A stretch of DNA of 64,000 nt from positions 62,001 to 126,000 of the forward strand of contig WHVD01000143.1 in NCBI GenBank assembly GCA_015178975.1, read 5' to 3'. The notes under the pieces are model-generated. The model had not been told where the DNA came from and searched no databases. It saw only the letters and a program-made list of their open reading frames with translations. Origin of the DNA: Hysterangium stoloniferum (Eukaryota; Basidiomycota; Agaricomycetes; Hysterangiales; Hysterangiaceae). The number at the start of each line of letters is the position of its first letter. Position 1 is the first letter of the stretch. Below are positions 35,198 through 46,503 of the stretch, in pieces. A program made the position numbers and the translations under genes.

Positions 35198-37180
35198 ATG
35201 ACCTCCCAACCTCTACCTAGCTCAGCTCTCCGTAGCCACCTCCTCACTGTTCTGTCTAAGCTTCCAGGTGCACGCACGTTTTACTTACACGTACTCGTAT
35301 CTGCACATAGAAAGCCTAGTCAATCGCTCTTTCCTTATGCGGATACGAGGCCAAAATGTTTCGTTCAGGACATCCTGGTTTTACTTGCGGAGCATTCTAT
35401 AAGTGAGGCGCAGCAAGGTTCTACAGATGATACTACTCCCCGGACGTTTGTTACTGCTATAGAAGCAGCCGTTTTCGCATTCCCTACCAGTCACTCGACA
35501 ATTTTGTATATCTCAAAAGTTGACGGAACAGGGCAAGGTCTATATCCATCGCCAACGTCTACGTTGGTACGCGCATTCATCGAATTTTACGCGTCGCCCT
35601 CCAGCCCGTTATATTCATGTCCTAGGACACACCATTTATGGGTCCATCTATTCGCTCGGGCTCAACGGCAGTATTTATTTCCAAATTCTGCAGATCATCC
35701 TATAAAGAATCCACTTGGGGATGTAGGGCTTTGTAAATGGTGGAAGAAGACATTGACTGAGGTAGCAAAGTCAGTCTCTGTTGTAAAAAGCGATATTAGT
35801 AGTGACTCTCTTTTTGGTAAGCTCAATACGTACATCGATCGCTACTTTATCGATATTTTTAATGACTCAGTTAACAATACAGCCAGAACTTTGTTAAGCC
35901 ATCATATCCACCTATTTTACTTACTTCCTGGCCAGAGCGAACTAGAGGCAAGATATTTATTGAGAGAAACAGAATCTCAACCTTCGCAATCCCTAAATTG
36001 GGCTTATTCACATCCGTATGATGTCCACGCATGGGGAAAGATCCCATATGTATCGGCTACCTCATCTAAGACATCCTCTGATGATGCAGTCCCGGTCAGT
36101 CTTGCCTACCTGATACCTCATTTTGAAGATGATCCCAAGAGACGTTTTCTTGATGAATTGGCGGTTACAAGTGAAGCTCAACCTGTAGCTATCCCAACGC
36201 CCAAGAGAAAACGGCGAAAAACCGAAGAAAGGAATAGTGCTAGTGACCGTGCATCGAGCACCGGGCCAAGTGAAATTGTGGATAGATTCGCTATATCAGT
36301 TCCTATAAAGAACAATGAGAGTATGCAGACAGTAGTTGACGCGTCTAATACCTCTTCAGAAATCCCTCCCCCACCTGCAATTAAGTATATCCCTCCTTCA
36401 TCCTCCCCTCCGCCTCTTGGAGAGCAGTCCCTCCCCTCGCGTCCATCAACACCAGAACCTTCAGAATCGCAACAACGGGAAGATTTATCTCCCCATACTC
36501 CTAATCTCCCAACATTTCCTCCTTCTCTTCTCTCTCCCCATACACCTACCACTCTGACCATGCCAGTAAGACTTTCACAGACATCGCCACAATCACCACG
36601 CACACCCCGCCGGCCCAAAACAGATTTGGATACCACCTCAATAGGTGAATTCTGGGAACGAATGTCGTATCGACAGGAATGCTCGCAGGGTGCTGTCACG
36701 GGATTTTTTACTGCAGTCTTTTCGCAGCAATGCGACTTTTCAATGGAGGTTGATGCAGTGTCGAATATCAGTTCCGAGGCCACATCCGCCGTCGACGGGC
36801 ACCCCACTCTCTTAGTTGACGGCACGATTCCACATACCATCATCAAAAGGATCATGTCTTCGCTCTTGACTGGAGTAGAATTTTCGAATGCCGAGCGTTC
36901 TCACAAGGGTACACAAGTGATTGAATCTACCATCAAGGGTTTATGTGAGGGTTTAGGACGACCAAATGTTGACCCTTCGCCGTCGAACCAGAATACGGAT
37001 GGAGATTCGCATCCCGAGCACTTGACGTTGGATATATACTATGATCACATCTATGCAAGTTTATCTGTAGTCAACCCACCATCGGTTCGCAAGACAAAGG
37101 CTGGCGCAGGGGGCCCTGCTGCGGCTGCGCCTGTGAATGTCTTGGGCGTCCGGAGAAAAAAGAAGCGGGAGCTAGAATGA
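35198..37180 (+). CDS. rtt109: Rtt109 histone H3-K56 acetyltransferase
   Basis: Fungal p300-fold acetyltransferase that modifies newly made H3 at K56 together with Asf1/Vps75 chaperones during replication. It is a single open frame of 660 codons without introns, unlike every neighbour. Family blocks are LRSHLLTVLSKLPGARTFYLHVL, LFPYADTRPKCFVQDILVLL, FVTAIEAAVFAFPTS, ILYISKVDGTG, STLVRAFIEFY, LWVHLFARAQRQYLFPNSADHP, LCKWWKKTL, HLFYLLPGQSELEARYLL and LIPHFEDDPKRRFLDEL. At about residue 330 a basic PKRKRRK stretch looks like a nuclear signal, followed by a Pro/Ser-rich region of about 130 residues. A C-terminal segment from GEFWERMSYRQECSQGAVTGFF onward is much longer than in yeast (436 residues). 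It ends with RRKKKRELE. Confidence 0.92.
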   Translation: MTSQPLPSSALRSHLLTVLSKLPGARTFYLHVLVSAHRKPSQSLFPYADTRPKCFVQDILVLLAEHSISEAQQGSTDDTTPRTFVTAIEAAVFAFPTSHSTILYISKVDGTGQGLYPSPTSTLVRAFIEFYASPSSPLYSCPRTHHLWVHLFARAQRQYLFPNSADHPIKNPLGDVGLCKWWKKTLTEVAKSVSVVKSDISSDSLFGKLNTYIDRYFIDIFNDSVNNTARTLLSHHIHLFYLLPGQSELEARYLLRETESQPSQSLNWAYSHPYDVHAWGKIPYVSATSSKTSSDDAVPVSLAYLIPHFEDDPKRRFLDELAVTSEAQPVAIPTPKRKRRKTEERNSASDRASSTGPSEIVDRFAISVPIKNNESMQTVVDASNTSSEIPPPPAIKYIPPSSSPPPLGEQSLPSRPSTPEPSESQQREDLSPHTPNLPTFPPSLLSPHTPTTLTMPVRLSQTSPQSPRTPRRPKTDLDTTSIGEFWERMSYRQECSQGAVTGFFTAVFSQQCDFSMEVDAVSNISSEATSAVDGHPTLLVDGTIPHTIIKRIMSSLLTGVEFSNAERSHKGTQVIESTIKGLCEGLGRPNVDPSPSNQNTDGDSHPEHLTLDIYYDHIYASLSVVNPPSVRKTKAGAGGPAAAAPVNVLGVRRKKKRELE

Positions 37181-38724
37181 GGTATTTTTTCTCGGTATCT
37201 TGAATATTCATGCTATGTTACTGTTAGAACTCGCTATTCAAACAATTTTTTTACAAAGGAGAGGATAACCAATGTCACAAGTTTTTGATGGAAGTCCCTA
37301 TTTAATCTTTGAAAGACACTGCCGTCATAATGAACTTTGGCTTTGGGGCTTGCATCGCTACTTCTGAGCTTCTGTCCTATCTCACACTTCCCGAGCCCTT
37401 GGCTCGACACCGGACTGATTAATACTGACTGGCCACGTTCGTCTTTCGGAACCAAGGCCTGAAATGCCCACGAACGAGACCATCACTCGCTTGACATGCT
37501 GCCCGATATGCGGATACCAATACCAAATCTTCGTATTGTCAAGCCTGCTATATATAAGTGGCCGTTGACCGCGTCACATGAGTATTTACTGTTGATTTAT
37601 TCAATGCACTTCTTTCTTGTTTTCTCTCCATATCGACGACATTTACCTTACAACTTGCAATGCCTACGATCACTCGCTTTTATGCTGCTAAGTTCAAAAA
37701 AGAGTATGCTGGTGATGACGATAAGTCCGTAGCCATAAGAAGAGAGGTGTTTGATAGGCAGACGGCTATGTATGAAGCCATTCCGTATGTGATTAGCTTT
37801 AAAAGTCAGTTTTGAGCTGGAACCACGCTGTTAAATGTTAATAACGAAATCCCAATTGATTTATTTAATGATTTTAGGCACATTTGGCACAGAAAATTCA
37901 CGGTGGCCGCAACTATCAGGAGGGTTCGCTGTAAGAGGCTTATCTGGAATACACTACAACTACCCTTTACGTATTACATAAAATATCTCAGTTTAGTTTC
38001 ATTACAGAATTTGAGGTAGAGGATGTTCCTTTTTGATAAGGCGACTAGATATTATACTTGGACTGATGCCTCACTATTATTTAGTCAAGAGAGAAGCTCA
38101 TTTACTTTGATCTTCAAGATCCGGCCCACTTAAATTTGATGGTGCGCACTATCGCTCTTCATTCGTAGCTGTGCTACGACCACTCATGCTATCGTTGGTT
38201 GTCAGAATATGTCCGACCCGTTGATAGCGGAGAAGCTTCTCTGGGATTTTTCCTAATATCTGGGATAATCTGCGAGGTTATGATGGTCATGCATCGAGTA
38301 TCTGACATGTCAACAGTATCTTACCGTTTGTCTCTTCACCCAGTATCCAGCCACTTCTTGAAAGTGAAAAAGCAACCGGCTATAATTCCAAATGTCTGTC
38401 CCAAATCTGAGCCAGCACGTTATTCGTGTATTTCACTTGCATTTTCGATAATCGACCGAATGAAAGATAATGGATTATGATTTCAACTGAGTGATAAGTA
38501 TTGATACAAGCATGTCAAAGGATCGGAATCTGGATCTGAAAACGAAACCGACAGCGAATAATTCGAACATAACAATCGAGAACGATGCCAAGGTGAATTA
38601 TCGAAACCAATTGGAAGCTACATTATCGCCCGCTACTCTTGTTATCCTATACATCTTCTAGTCTGCAGAGAATAATAAGATGTTACTTCCAGTTCGATGG
38701 ACCTGTGAACGATGATCTAGCGCT
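37181..38724. other. intergenic; one possible small split gene at about 37661
   Basis: There is a promoter-like CT-rich stretch before ATG 37661, which opens MPTITRFYAAKFKKEYAGDD...RREVFDRQTAMYEAIP, followed by a GTATGT donor. Later exons cannot be joined convincingly, and stops appear within about 300 bp. It may be a gene remnant. Nothing else was recognised up to the forkhead gene. Confidence 0.3.
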
Positions 38725-40952
38725 TTAATAAACCTGGCTGACTGGCTGACGTGCTGACATCTTGGGTGAGGCTGGCGCCGGTTGCCTCTCATCACAGAAA
38801 GGAGTCTCTTCACGCAAGGTTGGGTAAAGTCTACGAGTGTTGTCTGGCACCCTGTCAGGAGCTGGGATATCGCCTGAATTGTTCCTTAGCTTGTCGAGCA
38901 TCTTCATAATATTTCTTCTGATAACAGCGGATTCTTCCTCAAGGCGCCTCGCCTTGTTCTCAAGACAACTATAGCTAGACTCGTCCTCAAGACAATCAAA
39001 CGTATTCAAATAAGCGCGCATTGTGGGCTCGCCACAAGGAGAGTCATATCCGTCCAGAGCAAGCGTTTCATCACGAGGAAATTCAGTCAGTCCAAGCTCC
39101 TGCGCCGGCGCGGGAAAATGACGCTTAGTGGCATAAGTCGAATGGGTCTGCCTGTCCGCCGACTGCTCCGAGGACCCGCTCCCGTGCGACGGCTCCCTGT
39201 CGTGGTAAGTTGCAAATTGTGGACTCTTCCGCCATAGTTCGACCAGGCCTAGTCGTGGACTCTGAGACGGGGAACTTACTTCGCTAGGCGTTTCTTCTCT
39301 GGTGAAAGCGCTTCGACTTGGAGGTTGGTCGGCGTGGCGGGAACCTGGCATTGTGTTGTGTAATATATGGTTCAAACACATCCTGTTATCGACATCGATA
39401 GTGTCTCGGGGATGTCGGTGGTTATCGATATGCTGGCACTCTTCAACATTCTTGTGGTGATCTTCGGGAATGTTGTAGTATTCAATAACCTCGTCCGAGT
39501 CGTCTTCGTCACCTTCACTTTCTCCGTCTTCAGAGCATGCCAGTTCAACTTCGTCGACCTCATCATCATCATCATCATGAGAATCATCCTTAGCGATCCG
39601 CCACAAACATGCCTGTATAGGATCCTAGTCAGACATATTGAACAACCTTGAACAAAAGTCACGTACCCTCTCCCCTTCGATTTTAACCTTTTCAAACGCG
39701 GTGTTTATACTAAGCGTATGCCGGACTACATTCTAAAGACTGTGTTAGCTCGATGGATAGCATACATGTACACACCACTCACATTGTTTTTCTCCAGAAA
39801 TGCAAAATTAGGAAATCTAAGTTTGATAGCATGGCAGATGTCCTTCATAAGCACTTCCATGCGCGGAGATCCCAGGATAGCGGCCATAACCAACGTTCCC
39901 CATTGAATCCTTTGACCACCAGCTCCGTCACAGAGTGAGTTGAGACCGGCGCATTCCCGTTGGAACAACGTCGCGTCTTTATGAGGTGCACTTGTTAAAT
40001 TTGGAGATATCTCATAGATCATACTCACCATCCAATTCCGCAAACTCTTTGTCAAGCCTGGGGTAGTATTTACTATTTGGCAACTTTACAGAATTGTCTC
40101 CTGGGACGCGAATTCTTCGTTTTCGTCCTGGCGTCTTGTGTGGAGGGCGCAGCGCCTGCTCAGTGGCGTGATCCTCTTGTGTGTGGTCTTGGGCTAATGG
40201 ATACGGATGGCAACCCCTCTTGGATTGGGACCTCAGACGTCGTTTATATATACCCCGTCTGTAGTTCTCAGCCGGATATTGAGACCGTTCCCGAGAGGGG
40301 GCTGGCAACCTGCAATGAGAAGACTGTGAGTTTATATTTTGGCCCAGTGGATGACATTCATGTTGTCGAGGCACACAGGGCTGAGGATTACAGTAGCCGT
40401 TGGCAGGAGGGCATGATGCATAAAGGTCCCGGCAATCATGAGGTGGCACTTCTGTTATAGGCACTTGCAGCGGATAACATTCGTCGACCTCAACATCCTC
40501 GTCATGAAGGAAATAGTTATGGCGGCGGGCGTTGAATTCAGCGATCTCGGCCTGAAGCTTTGCAGGCAGATCGTAGATGGAGATCAGTCCAAGATCGCGT
40601 AGTTTGGGGTGAGGTGTTGGTGAGTTGAAGGCGGGTGGCGGGTGGCACGTCTGTCAGGCAGTCAAGAATCAGTACAGGAATCAATTAGAAAGGGAGTCGT
40701 CATGGGCTTTGTTAATGCATGTAATAATTGATGTCCAAGCAAGGGTGATGAAGCCTGAGCGTTGAAAGCACTACTCACATTTCCAGCGGATGCGGTCAGC
40801 GGGGTCCTAGGCAACTGTTTGTTGAACACGCTATAAGGCATATGGATATGCGTTCGATAATGATGCTGATGGGTGGCGTCCGTATCCAGACGATGTGGGA
40901 GGCGGATAGTGTTGAGTAGTTCTGTCGAAGGGTCTTTATAGCAGCTGTCCAT
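38725..40952 (-). CDS. forkhead-type (winged-helix) transcription factor, divergent
   Basis: Multi-exon minus-strand gene starting MDSCYKDPSTELLNTIRL and ending VSQVY-TAA (38725-38727). A central DNA-binding domain is assembled from two exons: IQWGTLVMAAILGSPRMEVLMKDICHAIKLRFPNFAFLEKN, then after an intron with GTGAGT donor (about 39755-39802), NVVRHTLSINTAFEKVKIEGER. This matches the forkhead pattern (YATLI..AIL.SP...L.L..IY..I...FP.F / NSIRH.LS.N..F.KV), although the usual Trp-Lys before NS is not obvious. Upstream are a basic linker (GRKRRIRVPGDNSVKLP) and a His/Pro-rich N-terminus. Downstream are a long aspartate/glutamate-rich block and a serine-rich C-terminus. Target genes are unknown. 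A degenerate forkhead is the best reading. Confidence 0.72.
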
Positions 40953-42309
40953 TCATGCGGCTATATAATGGACTGCTAATTGTTCTCATAATCACGTACG
41001 AAGGTCTGTTAAAAGCCATGTGGAGTCGGACCGGGCTCTTCTTCCTTATTGTTTTTAAGAATAGAATTCATTTGGAATTGAAATGCATATGAAAGGGAGC
41101 GCCATCGTAAGACAGGGCAGGCCGAACTATCGGGTCTTTCTCTTCTGTTTGTGTGGCACAAAGAATCCTATTCGACTGTGCAGCCCAAATAACGGTAGTC
41201 TCGACAGTTGGTATCAGCAAGCGGGTTTGGTCTGCACATCACCGCATTAGCAATACAATTGCATATTAACAAGGATTAACTTTTAAGTGAATTATGCCAG
41301 TTCAAGTGCCATAGGTTACCGGAATTATATTTAGTACAATAGTGACCTGCTCTGATCTGAAGGCTTAAGCGATATTTCACCACGCCCACGCATCCTATGG
41401 TTTCGTTCATTGAGATCAACATCTGAATGGAAAGTACATAGCCACATGTATGTGGAACTATGGATTATGGCCACATCTATTGTGAAAGGAATTCACCCGA
41501 TATTGATCCGAAACGATCCAAACAGACCCATCCTGCGCGGTCTGCGCCATTTTGTTTTATTAATAAACATACATATGGCACTCAAATTGTAAGTATGCAT
41601 ACTCCAAATCGGGTCCTCCTCTATAGATTGCATCAAAATCCGTCATTGGTTGCCAATTATGAACGCTGGGCCGTCCTTTTCTGGAACAAAGTCATGATGG
41701 GCTTCAAGTTATCAATACATTTTGGCAAAAATTCCTCGGGATCCCACCAAAGCTCATTTGCAAAATCACAAACGTGCAATTGAGGATGCTTTAGTGGGTT
41801 TCCTTGTCACATGATATTTTTATTGGGCCAGTCGTTTGTGCGTGGCTTAGATCATGCACACATGTCACTGACGGCTTGTCCCGGTCCCAGTGTTTCCGTT
41901 GACACCTTGACTCTGAATTTCATATTCCGGGTATGATTGCTTCACTGCTATCAGGTCATAATATTTGGCACAAGGGGTTTCCTTTGTCGCTAACTTAGCA
42001 GGCGAATATGTTATCGATCATATTTAATTTAGCAATTTGTGTCCACCTGCAGTTTGCAGGCTTCCTGGTGAGTGTTGACTGATAAATCACACTATCACAA
42101 TTAATATTGTGACCTAATGATAGATAAACAGCTTACACACTCTCGTGACGGTGACTCAGGACATGGCGATAAGATCCTGTTAATTATTAGTCTACCGCTT
42201 GTTTGATCCGCAGTCGGGGTTCCGGCAAATCGTCCTTGGTATTGTGATAGAAAACAAGGCATAATGACGATGAAATAACACGATATGCGCGTTATGTGGG
42301 GACACCACA
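40953..42309. other. intergenic, no recognised gene
   Basis: Between the forkhead gene start and the end of the ABC1-family gene. Open stretches at 41410-41783 (plus) and 42101-42310 (minus) show no recognisable domain or family. Composition is AT-rich. It should contain the forkhead promoter. Confidence 0.45.
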
Positions 42310-44615
42310 CTATCCCAAAAAAGCATTCTCTCCGAGTTCAACCCCAAAGTGCTCCTTGGAAATTCTTCGCATTTCTTGTTCTAGTTCATCCTCATATGAA
42401 CCGCCTGAACCGCCTCGTGCCCACCGCCGTACCTGACGTGACGGTGTGTTATTGTGCAAACCATAGATCACGAGACAGTTGAGCCAGCGTACCTTGCTAA
42501 ACCAGAACGCCACGTCTGTAGCAAAAATAACAATGACATACGTTATGTGGCGCCAACCCTCAACAACACGCTGCGATAACGATAGATATGGAGCCTTGGC
42601 GAGAGAACGAGAGGCCCAGTGACCTATAATCTTCACTCGGTTCACAGGTGACCCAAGTGCTTGGTTGTTGCCTATACTCCGTGACTATCTTCCATAACCG
42701 TATCGAAAAACAAAAATACCTTGTACCATCCTCATATTTCGTCCCAAAAACACCAAGGCCTTTGGGAATTTCTCTGTATCTGATAGAAACTGCCGGAGCT
42801 TTTCTTTCATCTTGACACTCTTCTCATACGGGTCAATATCCTTTGATCTTCCTGGAAAAAGAGTCAGTTGGATGGCGGTCCGATGTGAATTAAAAATAAA
42901 TTATGAAACATACCCACGTCTCTCCTTTGGTCTTTTGATCTCCACGGCTTGAGTAGCACACCACTGGCCAGCAAATCCAGGCTCCCTTTGGCAATTCCCC
43001 ACTCCTCTGCAATTCGCCGAATGTCAGCCATATCGCCACTCAACAGCCCTTTCCAAAGCATCGCATAGTCCCTCCGCAAATCCTCGGGCATAGTGACATA
43101 GAGCCCATGATCAATGAGAACGAGCTGGGGTTTGTTTGATGGAACGCGTCGCCGAATTATTATATTTCCTGGGTGGGGATCGCAGTGTACAAAACCCCAT
43201 TGGAAGATCTGTACGCTAAAAAGAGAAACAAGAATTTCCATTATAGCGCGGGCGCCACCATTAATGGGTCGGGACGAATGCGACGGCGATTCAGCACCAT
43301 CCCAATTTATACGTGGGGCTCCGTCAATACCAGAACCGTTAGAAGAGGAATGGGGACTTGAGCCATTAAGCAACCGTGTGATAGACTGGCGGTCGCTGAG
43401 TTTAACGCCTTCTATGTATTCAGAGGTCATTATTTTCTTTGTAGTGTATTCGGGGAATACCTGAAATAAAGAAGACTCGTATAGATAGGGGTGAACGAAT
43501 CAAAGACAAATCACCTTGGGAACGTAAACTTTTCCTGAAAGCTGAGGCTCTGAGGCAATGAGAGCCGCTGTCCGATTAGCATTCTCCGCTTCATTGATGA
43601 AGTCGAGTTCGAGTCGTAAATGTGAAGATACGAAATCTATTACGGCCGATTGGTCAACTATTGCACTACAGAATATAAGGAAGATGTCAGCTCACCCACG
43701 AGAAAGTACACTGGCATGTCAAATATTCTACAGGATGCCTAGGTTAATCTTATATTTAGTATTTGAGATGTTGATCTGCGCGTACTGCTCGTATATCCAC
43801 ATAACTATCCTGTATGCCCCTAAATCCCAATCTACTTGCTTGCTAACTGCTGGCTTTTGCACTTTAACAGCAACCCACTGGTCCGGTTCGTCATCGCTCC
43901 GTTTCTTTAATTTGGCGCGATGTACTTGGGCTATGCTCGCGCTCGCCACAGCATTCTCATCGAATTCCTCAAATAACCCATTGTCTCCAACAGGAGGGCG
44001 ACCGAATTCAGCTAAAAATACTGGAAAAATCTCTGAAAAGGGCACCTGGGGGGCGTCGTCGAAAAGTTTGCTGAATCGAGTTTGAAACGCGGCAGGGAGC
44101 AGGGCTGTGTTTGCAGCAAGTGCCTGACCTAGAGACAAGTTTAGAGGAGCCGGCGATACTCAATAAAATTGATCACCTATTTTAATATACAATCCTCCAT
44201 TGTCAACCAATAAATTAAATAATCTATCCGCGACACGTTCATGCAGAGCCATAATATCATCGCCGCGGCCAGGTTTAAAACTAATCTTATAATCGGCAGC
44301 TATGAGAGCCCCCTATACGGATAACTGAGTGTTGTACTTCCACTCTGGGGTATGCATTGAACGAACTGTGTATAATGTACGAATGTTTCTCTGCGCAGCG
44401 GACGCATTGAACTGCCGGTCCAACACGTATAGGAATGCACCCGCAGAAGCAAGATATCCCACTCTTCTAGACCAAACAGCTCCTCTGGAGGCTTTACTCG
44501 ACGACTCTGTTGAGAAGGCACCCCTGAAGTCTCTATGCACCAGTGAAGCGGGACACCTAGGTTCTCTGCGCACAAGTCTAGTGCAGGACCACGAGAGTCC
44601 CCCACGAGCAAACAT
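42310..44615 (-). CDS. ABC1/UbiB-family atypical kinase-like protein, mitochondrial (Mcp2/Cqd-type)
   Basis: Member of the ABC1 (ADCK) family that acts in mitochondrial coenzyme Q and lipid homeostasis. The N-terminus MFARGGLSWSCTRLVRREPR is arginine-rich like a mitochondrial presequence, followed by a membrane segment (VGYLASAGAFLYVLD). Family blocks in order, over several introns: the KxGQ region around IGQALAANTALLPAAFQ, DDAPQVPFSEIF, VASASIAQVHRA, QWVAVKVQKP (putative ATP-contact Lys), WDLGAYRIVMWIYE, FVHCDPHPGNIIIRR (catalytic-loop equivalent), LVLIDHGLYVTMPEDLRRDYAMLW (DHG in place of DFG) and a C-terminus with YEDELEQEMRRISKEHFGVELG. The stop is at 42310-42312. It resembles Mcp2/Cqd2 more than Coq8. 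All exons looked open. Confidence 0.85.
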
Positions 44616-45259
44616 CGACCAGTTGTGATTTTTTTGAACTTGTGTATCCTCCCTGGCGAAGTGATCTTGAGTAGAAGGATCGAAAAAGAAATGACAGAAT
44701 TACGAGCCGAAAAGTGTCACGCAAGGATGCCGTTTATTGGCCGGTGGGTAACGCGTACACGTAACGTAGTCTGACGTGTTCAAGACGCGCGACGGTTATA
44801 ATTAGACGTTACAATCGCTCTTCAATAAAATAAAGTAGTTCTAGTACAAATTCTAATCATTCCAAAATTAATTAAAGTGTACGTGACAAATCCCGCCTGA
44901 GATGGACACATGACTCTAAAACGCTGAAATTCTGGAAGGTGAAATAGCTAAGGATGACTAAGCTCGTGCTAGATATGTTCCATAATCTACCGCATTCTAG
45001 GGATGACAGGTTAATAACCAACAAATGGGTCTGTATAAAGTGGGAAATAAGCGGATGAGGGGGAATGGTAACTTCCGAAAAGAAGCACAACTATTGACGT
45101 GGAATTTGTAGTCGAGTCGCGCGGTGCGGTCCGCATGCCGAGTTCGGAATTACCTGTTTTTTCGGGTCCTTGCTCAAGATGATCAAACTCTAAAGCTGAC
45201 TTTTTCTTCTTCTCCTAGCTTTGCTTGCTTGCCTTGTAGCGAAAAAGCGGTCTATCGTA
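44616..45259. promoter_or_regulatory. divergent intergenic region
   Basis: The 644 bp between the divergent starts of the ABC1-family gene and the F-box-like gene. It is AT-rich around 44800-44880. No open frame with a domain was seen. CT-rich sequence (TTTTTCTTCTTCTCC at about 45199) lies just upstream of ATG 45260, common before fungal start codons. Confidence 0.45.
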
Positions 45260-46503
45260 ATGTCGACGGACCTCCCAGTTCTCCCTTGGGATATTTTCGA
45301 GCATATCGTCATTCCCGATATCTTATCTGAACATATACATTCCTACCTGCTCAATCGTGAAGCTACCATCACATGGCATCCATTTTACGTTCTTCCTCTA
45401 GTATCACGTTCCTTTAATGAGGCATGCCAAGAATTAATCCCAAAGATATTTGGGGTCGATTTGAACAGTAACAACAGGTGCGTTGTGCCAGACGTCATGG
45501 CGACGAGCTTGTAATCTCAAATCCTGTAGCGTGATAAAGGACGAAGATACTGATTCCGACTCTGATGGCTTTGATTCTGATGTTGATCACGACCCAAGAA
45601 GTATCTTGATACATAAATATGAATACGCATCTACTGTTTGTCAGCGGGCTTGTCGTCCTGGCTCCCAAGTAGGACAAACGTACCATGCTCATTCAAGGGC
45701 CACGCTCATGGATCAGTGCGATCTCATCGGTGTATATACATGTTTTGCGCTGGGAAAGATATTTCTAAATGTTGATGTTCTCCAACCCTTGGGTCTTCTT
45801 AATAAAAAGACTGCAGCACGGACGCACACGACTCTTTGGGATGAGGACTATGAAGATTACGACGAGTTCGCGGTGGAGCCAACAAAGTTTAATGAAGAAA
45901 ATATCCACCGCTGTTTTATGCCGTTCGAATGTGCCCAACGGATCTGCGATACTATAGTTCCCAAGCGACTTGCTCTTACTATGGCTGAATACATGGCCAG
46001 TTTCTTGCCTATGTACCATTCTAGTACGTACTGACTTTTGCAAATTGGACTCATGCTCATCATAAATCTTTGCAGTACCTGTGTTCGCAAAATATGAGCT
46101 TGATTTACAATTTACTGTGGCGCGCCAGTATTACTTTAACATAGTAAGCAGTTTAATATAATAAAGATTCGTCTAATCTGAAAGATCAGACGGACTATAC
46201 AAAATGGACCTACGATACGATCAGAGGATTAGAAAATGGTGAAACGCTGCTGACAACTATGGTGTGTAGAGGAGACCTGGTAGCCTCTTATTGGACCAAA
46301 CGTGGCATACCAGCCGAGACTATCCAAGTGAGCAGGCATTCTACCTTTGATTGTGATGATTACTAAATTTTATGTTTAAACAGGGGAGCAAAATTATTAA
46401 TGCACTTGATAAGGTTGTAGGAGCTGATTGGGGTAACGAGAGGGATACGCTTGCAATAAGAATGAGAGCCGCTGCTTTAATCAGGCATTGGACAAAAGTA
46501 TAG
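45260..46503 (+). CDS. F-box-like protein of unknown target
   Basis: ATG 45260 begins MSTDLPVLPWDIFEHIVIPDI...FYVLPLVSRSFNEACQ, an F-box-like start (LP.DI...I, then L..VS+.). An intron at about 45479-45529 joins NNS to VIKDEDTDSDSDGFDSDVD, an acidic stretch. The body contains CDLIGVYTCFALGKIF and RRxFMPFECAQRI-type sequence. Introns with clear donors follow at about 46022 (GTACGT), 46143 (GTAAGC) and 46330 (GTGAGC). The last exon ends ALIRHWTKV-TAG at 46501-46503. F-box proteins recruit substrates to SCF ubiquitin ligases and are numerous in agarics. The F-box assignment is weak but the gene structure is good. Confidence 0.62.

Noticed and set aside
37860-38120. Possible SAP18-like remnant (YYTWTDASL)
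   Set aside because: One short motif only; neighbouring frames carry stops and no further SAP18 blocks could be aligned.
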